From contig NZ_VEWM01000010.1 of assembly GCF_020662265.1 (NCBI RefSeq), positions 372,001-436,000 on the forward strand: a stretch of 64,000 nt of DNA, in the 5' to 3' direction. Source of the DNA: Psychrobacter sp. I-STPA6b (lineage in GTDB: Bacteria > Pseudomonadota > Gammaproteobacteria > Pseudomonadales > Moraxellaceae). Of this stretch, positions 11,445 to 19,686 are shown piece after piece (position 1 is the first letter of the stretch; each line of letters begins with the position of its first letter). A program made the translations under genes and the position numbers. The notes under the pieces are model-generated. The model was not told where the DNA came from and searched no databases. It saw only the letters and a program-made list of their open reading frames with translations.

Positions 11445-11987
11445 ATGAAAAAAATTGATAAACATAACTTTGAGGCAGTCAGTTTATTGACTGTAGAAAA
11501 AGGCCTGCTGGATGTGACCATAATTCCCACTCAAGATGAGTTTGACTGGGTAGTTCCAAGTAGCTTGATTATACAAGTTGTAGATTATCGTGAGCGTATT
11601 TGGACATACTTGTGGAATGATCAAGAAGTTGTCATTTTTCATTTAATTCCTAAAGATGTGACTCCTGATAAGATTATCATCTTAGAAGGTAATACAGATG
11701 TACATCGATTGGGATTACAGACTTGTGGAGAGCTACAGTATAAGCAAGTCAGTATTTCTGATGTTAAAGATGTCCTCAAGCCTACGGAAAAAGCTCAATC
11801 AGAGAAGTTAACTGGTGAGGAAGCGTCACAGACTATAGATAAAGATAGTTTTGCAGATACGATTCATAAAAGTAGCGTGATTGATGCAGAAACTTATACC
11901 TTCCAAACAGTTAGTATTCATGGCGTAACTTATATTGTTCCAGAGCTAGATGAGTTGGCACATCGGTTAGTTGATTTAGATAGTTAA
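11445..11987 (+). CDS. CheW-like adaptor, ChpC-like
   Basis: Small protein (180 residues) with a divergent CheW-type fold: the first half carries VVDYRERIWTYLWNDQEVVIFHL, then IIILEGNTDVHRLGLQTCGEL, which resembles the CheW strand pattern ending in a RLGL segment. Position directly after chpB matches chpC of Pseudomonas, whose product is a CheW-like linker of the Pil-Chp array. A linker rich in Lys, Glu and Ser (about 115-150) precedes a short conserved tail. I chose the ATG at 11445 because AATGAGGA lies just before it; an upstream GTG at 11418 lacks such a site. A terminator follows directly. The family call rests on weak similarity plus position. Confidence 0.65.
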   Translation: MKKIDKHNFEAVSLLTVEKGLLDVTIIPTQDEFDWVVPSSLIIQVVDYRERIWTYLWNDQEVVIFHLIPKDVTPDKIIILEGNTDVHRLGLQTCGELQYKQVSISDVKDVLKPTEKAQSEKLTGEEASQTIDKDSFADTIHKSSVIDAETYTFQTVSIHGVTYIVPELDELAHRLVDLDS

Positions 11988-11992
11988 GGATA

Positions 11993-12022
11993 AAAACAAG
12001 GTATATTCCACCTTGTTTTTTT
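11993..12022 (+). terminator. Rho-independent terminator of the Pil-Chp operon
   Basis: Inverted repeat AAAACAAGG / CCTTGTTTT with a 9-base loop, followed by a run of T, 6 bases after the chpC-like stop codon. Confidence 0.85.
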
Positions 12023-12305
12023 GTCACCTATCACACTGTATTTGTATGTTGTATAGAGTGGAAGCCTGCTTCCTATACTCTATGGGCTGAATTTGCTTAT
12101 TATTACTCTTAAATCATGATGATTAGGATTATTAAGTCATGGCTTGATATCCTAAGAATGGTTAAAAAACGGCTAAACAAATACAGTATAGCCCCACATT
12201 TTTAGACGGTCGTATTATTCAAACGCGGTCGTCTTATGTCTATTTGTTGTATTCCCAGCTGAGCTTAAACGAAGTATATCTAACACAAAAGAGTGAGAAT
12301 GACTT
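12023..12305. other. Intergenic stretch upstream of the cytochrome b561 gene
   Basis: About 280 bases with no gene. It contains two imperfect hairpins: a TAGAGTGGAAG/CTTCC-TACTCTA pair near 12055-12082, and AGACGGTCGT...CGGTCGTCT near 12205-12236, which carries GGTCGT as a direct repeat. Promoter elements for the b561 gene probably lie here but I could not assign them. Confidence 0.35.
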
Positions 12306-12863
12306 ATGCCAATAGAAAGTAGCCACAGTCCATCCTTAAATACTCAGTTAACGAGAAAAGATAAATGGTCACTTAGTAGTCGTATTTTTCATTGGGGTAG
12401 CGTATTGCTACTCCTAATTACATGGTTGTTGATATTTTTTCGAGATTCTGGAGAGGGTTATACTTTTATTAATCTCCACAAAGCTTTTGGAGTTAGTCTT
12501 TTGTTATGGATGGTTGCTCGGTTTATCAATCGTTTCGTGACAAGAGACCCTGTTCCTATTGCTATGTCGAAGTGGCAAAAAGGTGTGTCACACTTTGTGC
12601 ATTTTGCATTATATTTATTATTATTTGCCATGCCTATTGCTGGTATTTTGATGTCTATGTATGGTGGGCATGGTGTAAGTATGTTTGGTTTATTTGAAAT
12701 TCCACCATTGGTAGAGACCAATCGCAGTACAGCACGATTTTTTAATGATGTTCATGTCGATATTCTCTGGCCGATGATTGTGTTATTTACTGCTATCCAT
12801 GTTGGTGGTGCTTTATTTCATCAGTTTGTCCAAAAAGACAATTTGTTAGCACGTATGAAATAG
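12306..12863 (+). CDS. Cytochrome b561 family protein
   Basis: Four-helix inner-membrane di-heme cytochrome b of the YodB/CybB type (185 residues), probably passing electrons between the quinol pool and periplasmic acceptors. Hydrophobic segments at about 25-45, 55-75, 95-120 and 150-175. Histidines that could ligate heme: SRIFHWGS, NLHKAFG, HFVHFALY and AIHVGGALFHQF. The ATG follows GAGTGAGAATGACTT. It is a single gene, bounded by terminators on both sides. Confidence 0.87.
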   Translation: MPIESSHSPSLNTQLTRKDKWSLSSRIFHWGSVLLLLITWLLIFFRDSGEGYTFINLHKAFGVSLLLWMVARFINRFVTRDPVPIAMSKWQKGVSHFVHFALYLLLFAMPIAGILMSMYGGHGVSMFGLFEIPPLVETNRSTARFFNDVHVDILWPMIVLFTAIHVGGALFHQFVQKDNLLARMK

Positions 12864-12890
12864 TTTGATATTTCAGTATATTAAAAACGT

Positions 12891-12930
12891 AACGGCAAGC
12901 ATTTATTTAAAATGCTTGCCGTTTTATTTA
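12891..12930 (+). terminator. Terminator after cytochrome b561 gene
   Basis: Inverted repeat AACGGCAAGCATT / AATGCTTGCCGTT with a 7-base loop and a following T-rich tract. It lies between the convergent b561 and minE genes and may serve both. Confidence 0.87.
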
Positions 12931-13038
12931 TTATTTAGATTGTTATTGATGAGCGATAAATATTGTCATATCGTATTAGGTTAATCATCATTCAATAATA
13001 ATGGTTGTTTAGCAGACAATTGATTATTAGAATATGGA

Positions 13039-13326
13039 TTATCGACGACGATCTGGAAGATTAATATTCATCTCAAGTACATCTAGACTATCTTCATGAC
13101 GATGATTGATATTGACATCATCAATTTGTACGCCATTGACATAGTTATTAACGACTTCTAATATTTCTCGCTTCATTTTTTCGATGCGTTCGGAAGTCAG
13201 CCTTGTATTCAAACGATTTTCACTAGCAACAATGACCTTTAGGCGCTCTGTTGCTGTGCTGGCACTACCAGCACTACGGTCATCACTGGAAAACAGACTG
13301 CTCCAAAATCCTTTTTTTCTAGCCAT
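13039..13326 (-). CDS. minE: Cell division topological specificity factor MinE
   Basis: MinE binds membrane-bound MinD, stimulates its ATPase and drives pole-to-pole oscillation so the FtsZ ring forms at midcell. The 95 residues fit the family. N-terminal amphipathic segment (FWSSLFSS), MinD-binding helix region with [17 protein letters not shown], and C-terminal dimerisation domain with [13 protein letters not shown] and the acidic-basic strand before NINLPDRRR. It begins 3 bases after the minD stop codon, so the two are co-transcribed and probably translationally coupled. Confidence 0.96.
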   Translation of the reverse strand: MARKKGFWSSLFSSDDRSAGSASTATERLKVIVASENRLNTRLTSERIEKMKREILEVVNNYVNGVQIDDVNINHRHEDSLDVLEMNINLPDRRR

Positions 13327-13329
13327 CAG

Positions 13330-14142
13330 TTAACCTCCAAACCAGCGCTGTAAAAAGCCTTTTTTCCGCACATCAATATGGCGTAATTCGCGCTCTTCAC
13401 CTAAGAAGCGGGCAACAATATCATCAAAGCATTGTCCGGCAGCTGAGTCTTTAAAATGAATAACAGGTTCACCTTGGTTTGATGCTTCCAGTACACTACG
13501 ACTCTCTGGAATAACACCTAGTAAGGGAACTTTTAAAATATCATTAGAGATGGTATCGATATCCATCATCTCTTTTGCAGCAGCTCGTTCAGGATTGTAG
13601 CGGTTGATAATTAGATGCTCACGTACTGAGCCAGTGCCTTCTTCTACTTTTTTGGTACGGCTTTGTAAGATACCAATAATACGGTCAGAGTCACGAACAG
13701 AAGAAATCTCAGGGTTTGTCACGATAATTGCTTCATCAGCATGATACATGGCTAGCTGTGCGCCACGCTCGATACCTGCTGGTGAGTCACAGATGATATA
13801 GTCAAACTGCTTTGATAATTCATCAATAATTTCAGCAACACCTTCGTCAGTGAGGGCATCTTTGTCACGAGTTTGACTGGCAGGTAAGATAAACAGATTA
13901 TCTAACTGTTTATCTTTAACGAGGGCTTGAGCGAGGCGGGCATTACCAGTTAGGACATCAACGAAGTCATATACAATGCGGTTTTCACAGCCCATAATTA
14001 GGTCTAAGTTGCGTAGTCCAACATCAAAGTCGATGACGACAGTTTTATACCCTCTTAATGCTAAACCTGCAGCAAATGACGCACTGGTTGTGGTTTTACC
14101 AACGCCGCCTTTACCAGAGGTAACTACAACGATTTTTGCCAC
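13330..14142 (-). CDS. minD: Septum site-determining ATPase MinD
   Basis: Membrane-associated ParA/MinD-type ATPase that recruits MinC and oscillates with MinE. Deviant Walker A KGGVGKTT near the N-terminus, switch region IDFDVGLRNLDL, DSPAGIE as the Walker B region, and a C-terminal amphipathic membrane-targeting helix (KKGFLQRWFGG). The start codon is GTG: an AGGAG sits 9 bases upstream and MAKIVVV is the usual family start. The 270 residues match the family. Second gene of minCDE, 244 bases downstream of minC, a longer gap than usual. Confidence 0.97.
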   Translation of the reverse strand: MAKIVVVTSGKGGVGKTTTSASFAAGLALRGYKTVVIDFDVGLRNLDLIMGCENRIVYDFVDVLTGNARLAQALVKDKQLDNLFILPASQTRDKDALTDEGVAEIIDELSKQFDYIICDSPAGIERGAQLAMYHADEAIIVTNPEISSVRDSDRIIGILQSRTKKVEEGTGSVREHLIINRYNPERAAAKEMMDIDTISNDILKVPLLGVIPESRSVLEASNQGEPVIHFKDSAAGQCFDDIVARFLGEERELRHIDVRKKGFLQRWFGG

Positions 14143-14386
14143 AATGGACTACTCCTATATTTATCTATTATTAAATGAATAACTTGGAAGACGATAAAAA
14201 ATAAAATGTTTTTTTTATCTGTCAGTTTTTATAGCCATAAATTGCAAGAAAAATATGTCTGCTTTATTTATGGTAGGTAAATCTGTATTGATAATCGTAT
14301 TAGGTTAGCATACTAAAGATTAAAGTGACAGCTTGATAAAACTAAAGCGGTATTATTTTTATAAAAAATTAAAAAAATACCAATAT

Positions 14387-15208
14387 TTACGCATTATTCA
14401 TAATAGTAAATATTAATCCTTCACCTTCTTTAAAGCTTACCTGAACAGGTTTGTCGATGACTTCTTCGGGAATATCGTCATGCAAACAATAGGTACCTGC
14501 AACTGAAACTAAAGACGGATTAAAGCATTGGCAAAATATACGTGCATCTTTATCACCAGTTGCTCCAGCAACAAGTCGCCCATGTGCGCGTCCATAGATA
14601 TGTAAGCTATTATCGGTGATGACTTCTGCACCATTATTCACACTATTGGTTAATATTAAGTCACCACCAACATGGTGGACACTTTGTCCTGAGCGAAGCA
14701 TTTGGTCATAAATTAGGCTATTAATCTGGTCGGATACTATTTGTAGTGTTTCTGGAGCAGCACTTGTTATTGCAGCTGTCGAGTTTGTATCAGAGGTATC
14801 AGCACTAGAAGAGACTGTTACAGGTGTTCTATCTTGTTCTGGTATGGGCTTTTCAGAGCGACTTTTTGTTGGTGTGGAGGTACGAATACGTTCAATCCGT
14901 TTACCATCTGCAGGAAAGATAGCAAGACGAAGTTGCTGAGCAGCTTCATCCAAACAGCCTTTTATAACACCAATAGGCTGTAGCCCCCATGACCATAGTA
15001 GCTCTACAAGCTGTGGTAAGTCTTGGCTAAGCTCACTATCAATCACGATAGGAATCTGGCTGGTTTTATTGCCTTGTAATAGCTCAGATAAGTTTTCATC
15101 AATTATTGCTAGGTCATTTGTTTCTAGTTTTAGCCGAGAAAAAGTCAGCATTTTTCCATATAACGTTAATGCAGGCGCTGTATTTGTATCAGAGCAGACG
15201 GCAGTCAT
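14387..15208 (-). CDS. minC: Septum site-determining protein MinC
   Basis: Inhibitor of FtsZ assembly, positioned by MinD. Residues 1 to about 110 form the FtsZ-interacting N-domain. A Thr/Ser/Pro-rich linker (about 110-165) joins the C-terminal beta-helix domain, with NNGAEVITDNSLHIYGRAHG and ARIFCQCFNPSLVSVAGTY, which mediates dimerisation and MinD binding. 273 residues. The ATG follows AGAGGA. First gene of the minCDE operon, so the promoter should lie in the 490-base gap upstream. Confidence 0.95.
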   Translation of the reverse strand: MTAVCSDTNTAPALTLYGKMLTFSRLKLETNDLAIIDENLSELLQGNKTSQIPIVIDSELSQDLPQLVELLWSWGLQPIGVIKGCLDEAAQQLRLAIFPADGKRIERIRTSTPTKSRSEKPIPEQDRTPVTVSSSADTSDTNSTAAITSAAPETLQIVSDQINSLIYDQMLRSGQSVHHVGGDLILTNSVNNGAEVITDNSLHIYGRAHGRLVAGATGDKDARIFCQCFNPSLVSVAGTYCLHDDIPEEVIDKPVQVSFKEGEGLIFTIMNNA

Positions 15209-15699
15209 GAAGTAAATCCTCTATGTGATTTAAAATAATAATGTTTTTTAAAGATACTATTGTTGCAATCTTATGAAATATAAATGGGACAATAAAGTAT
15301 ATCCATTAAAAAGTATTGGAAGCCATTGAATGTACAGTTTTATAAGCGATTTAGCCACTTTTAGATAGAAGTGCACTATTATTATCAGTTCTCTAGGTAC
15401 AGGCTCAATATGTAGCGTGTGTAAAAGAGAAACGGATTAAATATATCTGGCTAATGTATTCTATGCTGACCATATTTATGGATAGAGATTAATAATAGTA
15501 TTCCTATATATTTAAGCTTGAAGAGGTTTTAATAAACTAAATCATGCTAAATATACTACAAGTATCATTAAACAATGACTAAATAGTTGGGTGTTACCCT
15601 TTCTTACTATCTACACTCAGTCACTTTAACATCTGCTTTAGTCTTCTTTGACTATAGTATGTTTTTTGTACAAAAATATCTTATCTGCTATGAGTATTG
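15209..15699. other. Intergenic region upstream of minC
   Basis: 491 bases without a convincing gene, between minC and the membrane-protein gene, both on the minus strand. It should contain the minCDE promoter. Near its left-protein end (about 15600-15657) lies a copy of the small hairpin repeat listed separately. Confidence 0.5.
15600..15657. repeat. Partial copy of a dispersed hairpin repeat (copy 1)
   Basis: About 58 bases that align by eye with 38435-38492, sharing TACTATCT, ATCTG and the end TTTAGWCTTCTTTGWCTATAG. The end forms a stem TAGTC / GACTA around TTCTTT (15638-15656). The copy at 38 kb has TAGAC / GTCTA at the same place, so both sides changed together. Confidence 0.6.
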
Positions 15700-16725
15700 T
15701 TAAAGATGCAGATGAAGTTGGTCATGATGTTTCCATTGCTGTACTTTAACTTGTTGTTCAAATGCGGTCAAACTTTCATCAATGATATTTAAAATTAATG
15801 CTTCTAGCTCAGGGGTGTTGACTTTCACATTAGCAAGCGCGGATGCTAGAGACTGTGAGAGTGTATGAACGGTATCTGGGCGAGTTAGTTGCTCAGTGAT
15901 GGCTGTGACTGTATTTTCGCCCACACGTTGACCAATGGTTTGTATTTGTGCTTCGATTTTGTGTCCAACGATAGGAATCAAACCAACATAACGACTAAGC
16001 TCAGGGGTATCACGAATAGACTGCTGGATAATTGCACCTACTTGGTTGGATAAGGTTTTGCTAAGCTCATCTGTAAAGGTGGCATTATGTGCTAGGTTTT
16101 GCTGTAGTAAGTCGGCGATGGCATGGATAATGGCATCACGATTTTTTTCAACCACTGTATTAATTACATTATTGGCTTGATTGTTAGAGAGAAACTGTTG
16201 GCGGATATGTGCCGTTGCTGTCAAGATGACCCGATCTGCGATTTCTTCAAAGATAACATCATAATAAAACTTACCCGTGTCAATCCAGCGTTGAGGAATG
16301 ACTTGGTGACCAAGCTGGTGTAAGCGATGCACAATTACGCCCGCGCGTAATAGTCGTAATGCTCGAAGTTGTGGAAAGCATCCTAAGACTTCATACCAAT
16401 GCACAAAAGGAAAAAAGAACCAGCGTAAATACTCTTTTTTCTGAATAGATATTATCCAGCGTACTAAAAGTTCACTAAATAGAAATAATGTAAAGAAGCC
16501 TCCAGCGAGGCGCAGGTTAGGGTGTATGACATCAGTATAGTAGTGATATGTAGAGCCAATATCTAGCCACTGGGCGATATGTTGGCAAAAGTTGCTCATC
16601 AAGATGAGGTCAGCCATCATGAGCAGTAAGTCTAACACGATGGCAAATAGCATAAATATATCATATGCTAGCTTAGCTTTACTGGGTCTAGGTTTTGTTT
16701 GTGATGCTAAAACAGAAGATGGCAT
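15700..16725 (-). CDS. Voltage-sensor-like membrane protein with a C-terminal helical domain
   Basis: I do not recognise a named family. Residues about 21-45, 71-93 and 100-117 are hydrophobic. They are followed by an S4-like segment RALRLLRAGVIVHR with Arg at 121, 124, 127 and 134. The second segment has FLFSELLVRW (acid at 85, Arg at 89), and an acidic residue (E112) lies in the third. This is the charge pattern of the S1-S4 voltage-sensor domain of cation channels. No pore helix or selectivity filter follows; instead about 200 residues of polar helical sequence make up the C-terminus. It could be a degenerate ion-transport-family protein or a sensor/scaffold. Its neighbours (acyltransferase, min genes) do not reveal a role. 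Confidence 0.6.
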   Translation of the reverse strand: MPSSVLASQTKPRPSKAKLAYDIFMLFAIVLDLLLMMADLILMSNFCQHIAQWLDIGSTYHYYTDVIHPNLRLAGGFFTLFLFSELLVRWIISIQKKEYLRWFFFPFVHWYEVLGCFPQLRALRLLRAGVIVHRLHQLGHQVIPQRWIDTGKFYYDVIFEEIADRVILTATAHIRQQFLSNNQANNVINTVVEKNRDAIIHAIADLLQQNLAHNATFTDELSKTLSNQVGAIIQQSIRDTPELSRYVGLIPIVGHKIEAQIQTIGQRVGENTVTAITEQLTRPDTVHTLSQSLASALANVKVNTPELEALILNIIDESLTAFEQQVKVQQWKHHDQLHLHL

Positions 16726-16832
16726 AAATAAACAACCAATAACAAGAAATGATTTTTAATAGAAGCTAAAAGAATAATGAGGCTTAGTGTAGCATAGCTA
16801 ATGCTGTAATTTTTTATACCATCTTGAAATTT

Positions 16833-17780
16833 TTATGACGATGACTGAAAGTCTTTGAGTATCTGTGAAATACGCTCGTCTTTTTGTTGCCATACTTGAT
16901 CAAGCCATGCAAACATAGATTGCTTTGTTGCTTCATCGTTATCATATCCACCTTGTTCAATAGCATGATATAGCGCTTCTGGCATATCTATACGACGCAT
17001 ATGAACACCAAGACGTTTAATATCACCTTTCCATAGGTCAACATAATTTGGGATACCATCAGGATAAACAATGGTCATATCCAAAATACCATCTATTTGA
17101 TGACCCAAAGTGCGAATCGCAAGTGATAAGCCACCAGCACGAGGTGTTAATAAATGCTGATAAGGAGAGTGTTGTAGCTGATGCTTTTTCTTATTAAAAC
17201 GAGTACCTTCCAGATAGTTTAACAGAGTAAAAGGCTTGTCTTTTAGCAGTTCACATGCACGTTTGGCCTCAATGAGGTTCTGCTCTTTTAGCTCAGGGTT
17301 AGAAGCGATACGTTTTTTTGAATGTCGACGCATCATTGGAAAATCTAAAAAATAAAAGGCTTGACCAACGATTGGTAAGTAAAGCAAGCTATGCTTGGTA
17401 AAAAAGCGTGTTAATGGTAAGCGGTCTTGGCTAATATACTGCACAATACTGGTATCTACCCATGACTGATGGTTACAAATTAATAAGTATTGTTTATTTT
17501 CATCCAAATCTGTTGGCATCTCAATGCGCCAGTCACGCTCTGGTAAAGCAATGTCAATGACAGCATTATTACTATTAATCCAATGTTTGGCAATTTTGAT
17601 AACGGTATCATCAGCAACTTGTGAGCCAGTAAAAACCTTCGTTGTTCCCATTAGCCATAATGGAAGCGCTCCGCCGATGCTATTGGTCGCAATTACCCCT
17701 GTTGCAGTGGCAAAAGAAACAGCTTTGCCTAGAGTGGGAGAGGTATGGTGGAGTTTTTGATAAAAGTTTTTTAATGTCAT
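16833..17780 (-). CDS. Lysophospholipid acyltransferase, YihG-like
   Basis: Membrane-bound acyltransferase of the PlsC/LPLAT superfamily, most like E. coli YihG, which can make phosphatidic acid from lysophosphatidic acid. Motif I is NHQSWVD (HX4D, about residue 102), then FPMMRR, then LEGTRF (about 190), then an SPYQHLL-PRAGG segment typical of the YihG group. An N-terminal hydrophobic stretch at about 20-45 is a likely membrane anchor. I chose the ATG at 17780 (MTLKNFYQKL); an upstream in-frame start would add 20 residues with no ribosome-site advantage. About 100 bases separate it from the voltage-sensor-like gene downstream, so co-transcription is possible. Confidence 0.85.
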   Translation of the reverse strand: MTLKNFYQKLHHTSPTLGKAVSFATATGVIATNSIGGALPLWLMGTTKVFTGSQVADDTVIKIAKHWINSNNAVIDIALPERDWRIEMPTDLDENKQYLLICNHQSWVDTSIVQYISQDRLPLTRFFTKHSLLYLPIVGQAFYFLDFPMMRRHSKKRIASNPELKEQNLIEAKRACELLKDKPFTLLNYLEGTRFNKKKHQLQHSPYQHLLTPRAGGLSLAIRTLGHQIDGILDMTIVYPDGIPNYVDLWKGDIKRLGVHMRRIDMPEALYHAIEQGGYDNDEATKQSMFAWLDQVWQQKDERISQILKDFQSSS

Positions 17781-17994
17781 AAGCCTGTAATCCCAGTAAA
17801 AGCAGAGCAAATAACGTTGCTGTATAACCAACGTTATCACGTTATGCTGTAGTCAACGTTCGTTAACCGAAATCATTATAAAGAAAAAAACAGAAAGTGT
17901 GCAATGTCGCTGTGACGGAGTAATACACGTTTGCTGTTAGAAGATAACTACAATGGGAAAGGATAATGCCCTGTTAAGATAGCAGTAGCTTAGG

Positions 17995-18206
17995 GTCTGT
18001 TGAACATTCACCCCGTTAATCTAGTATTTTCAAGGGATACAGTTGTTTTTTACTTTTGTGTAAAAATTGGCTAAATTTGCCTTATTCTGCGTTAATGAAC
18101 TGGTTAATATCTCTGCTTTTATTAACAAGAGCTACCTGCGTTCATTGCCTTGACTAAGGCAAATTTCCCTCAATTTTTTCTACAAAGATGAATGTTCAAC
18201 AGCCCC
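17995..18206. repeat. MITE-like element, copy A (full length)
   Basis: 212-base element with terminal inverted repeats: left end GGGTCTGTTGAACATTCA, right end TGAATGTTCAACAGCCCC (one tip mismatch), flanked by TA on both sides. It holds an inner inverted repeat AAATTTGCCTTA (18073-18084) / TAAGGCAAATTT (18155-18166). The reverse complement aligns along its length with the element at 51188-51388. No coding capacity, so it would be moved in trans by a transposase not in this window. Confidence 0.85.
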
Positions 18207-18529
18207 TAATGTTAGGAAAAAATAGTGTACAGGTAACTGACAAAATATTACATATAGATAGAATAGAAACGTCATAATCAGAATATCGCTACTTTGTTAG
18301 TTTTTTTATCAGCTCTGTATCAGCAGTTATTATGGAGTTGTTTGAAACTAAAGTGGTAGTTTTAAACATAACAAATAAAGGTTAAATGTAACCAAGAAGC
18401 TATATGCAAGTCATCGCATAATATGGGTCTAATATATACTTATAGATTGTATTTTATATTTGCATTAGCTATCTTAAATATGCATCATGATCATAGGTCA
18501 TGTCCAGTAAACAAAATTAAGGAGATAGT
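18207..18529. other. Upstream region of the OmpA-like lipoprotein gene
   Basis: About 320 AT-rich bases between the MITE-like element and the lipoprotein start, ending in a strong AAGGAG ribosome site. A promoter is expected here; I could not pick a confident -35/-10 pair. Confidence 0.4.
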
Positions 18530-19183
18530 ATGAAAAACCAATTAATGATAGTCGCTGTTGCTTCAGGCTTGGCATTGGCTGGTTGTACAACAGACCCTGC
18601 GACAGGACAGCAACGTTTAAATAAAGCAGCCATTGGTGCTTTAGCGGGTGCTGCAGGTGGTGCTGTAATTTCTAAAGCATCAGGTGGTGACCATACAGGT
18701 CGTGATGCGGCGATTGGTGCTGCATTAGGTGGTGCTGTTGGTTTGTATATGGACCGTCAAGAAAAGCAGTTACAGCAACAAATGGCAGGTACCGGCGTTG
18801 AGGTAAAACGTGATCAACAAGGTAATATTGATTTGGTAATGCCAGGTAATATTACTTTTGCGACCAATAGTACAGCAATTAATCCAAGCTTTGACAATAC
18901 ATTGAACAAGCTAGCGGCAACCATGGTTGAGTATAATGAAACGACTGTGTATGTCATGGGTCATACTGATAGCGTCGGAGATGCACGTTATAACCAAACA
19001 TTGTCAGAGAATCGCGCTCAGTCTGTAAAAAACTATTTGGTTAGCCGTGGTGTTGATAGCTATCGTATTCGTACGATGGGTTATGGAGAGACTCGTCCAG
19101 TAGCAAGTAATGACTATGAGTCTGGTAGATCACAAAATCGTCGAGTTGAAATCAAAATTAATGCACCTCAAAGCGTATCGTAA
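18530..19183 (+). CDS. OmpA-family lipoprotein with glycine-zipper segment (YiaD-like)
   Basis: Outer-membrane lipoprotein that probably anchors the envelope to peptidoglycan. Signal peptide with lipobox LALAGC (Cys at about 18). Residues about 32-70 are a glycine-zipper region (GALAGAAGGAV, GAALGGAVGLYMD). The C-terminal OmpA domain (about 100-215) has FATNSTAINPSF, GHTDSVGDARYNQTLSENRA and the final RSQNRRVEI. The GHTDS and NRRVEI segments carry the peptidoglycan-binding Asp and Arg. 217 residues fits the YiaD/PAL-like class. Single gene with its own terminator. Confidence 0.9.
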   Translation: MKNQLMIVAVASGLALAGCTTDPATGQQRLNKAAIGALAGAAGGAVISKASGGDHTGRDAAIGAALGGAVGLYMDRQEKQLQQQMAGTGVEVKRDQQGNIDLVMPGNITFATNSTAINPSFDNTLNKLAATMVEYNETTVYVMGHTDSVGDARYNQTLSENRAQSVKNYLVSRGVDSYRIRTMGYGETRPVASNDYESGRSQNRRVEIKINAPQSVS

Positions 19184-19232
19184 GACATACTTTGTATGAT
19201 TTTTGTAATAAAGAATAGTCATAATATTCTTG

Positions 19233-19266
19233 ATAAGCCAGTGAAATACTGGCTTATTTTGTTTTT
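19233..19266 (+). terminator. Terminator after the OmpA-like lipoprotein gene
   Basis: Perfect 10-base inverted repeat ATAAGCCAGT / ACTGGCTTAT with a 5-base loop, then a T-rich tract. Confidence 0.88.
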
Positions 19267-19314
19267 ATTGTTAGTTGCTACTAGCAGATGTGGTGAAAAA
19301 ATTCAAATTATATT

Positions 19315-19329
19315 TGATAATAATTATCA
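19315..19329. promoter_or_regulatory. Fur box upstream of the imelysin cluster
   Basis: TGATAATAATTATCA is a perfect 7-1-7 inverted repeat identical to the Fur consensus core TGATAATnATTATCA. It lies in the non-coding region about 360 bases before the first imelysin gene. Imelysin-family genes are known to be iron-regulated in Pseudomonas, so Fur repression of this cluster is the likely role. The distance implies a long leader or a second promoter closer to the gene. Confidence 0.78.
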
Positions 19330-19686
19330 ATAACCCTATAATAAATTATTAACACATAAATTATATATCTGATACATTCTAGTATCGTTATATACATACG
19401 TTATTTTTCATATTATTAAATCTCCATAATCTGACAATTGTTTTAGACTCCCTATTCATATCTTTGTGCATGAAACACTCAAAACAAGTGTTAAATATGT
19501 TTGTGTGGTGATGTTAAAACAGTCACAGATTCTTTAGATTTAGTGGTATTTATTGTTAAAAGTGGGAGTGTGGTAAAGGTTTATTTTTTCTGCTCTTATT
19601 ATAGTTGGTAGTTTAGAATTGATATCACTATGATGATTAACCTTTTACTTTGTTCTCCTATCAACTTTTTATGAAAGGATTATCCA
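19330..19686. other. Long leader between Fur box and imelysin gene
   Basis: About 360 AT-rich bases with no gene. Ends in AAAGGATTATCCA before the ATG at 19687. I see no riboswitch-like structure I can name. Confidence 0.4.

Noticed and set aside
141-11987. Pil-Chp cluster as a novel chemosensory system
   Set aside because: Gene order and domains match the well-described Pseudomonas Pil-Chp system, so it is annotated as such.
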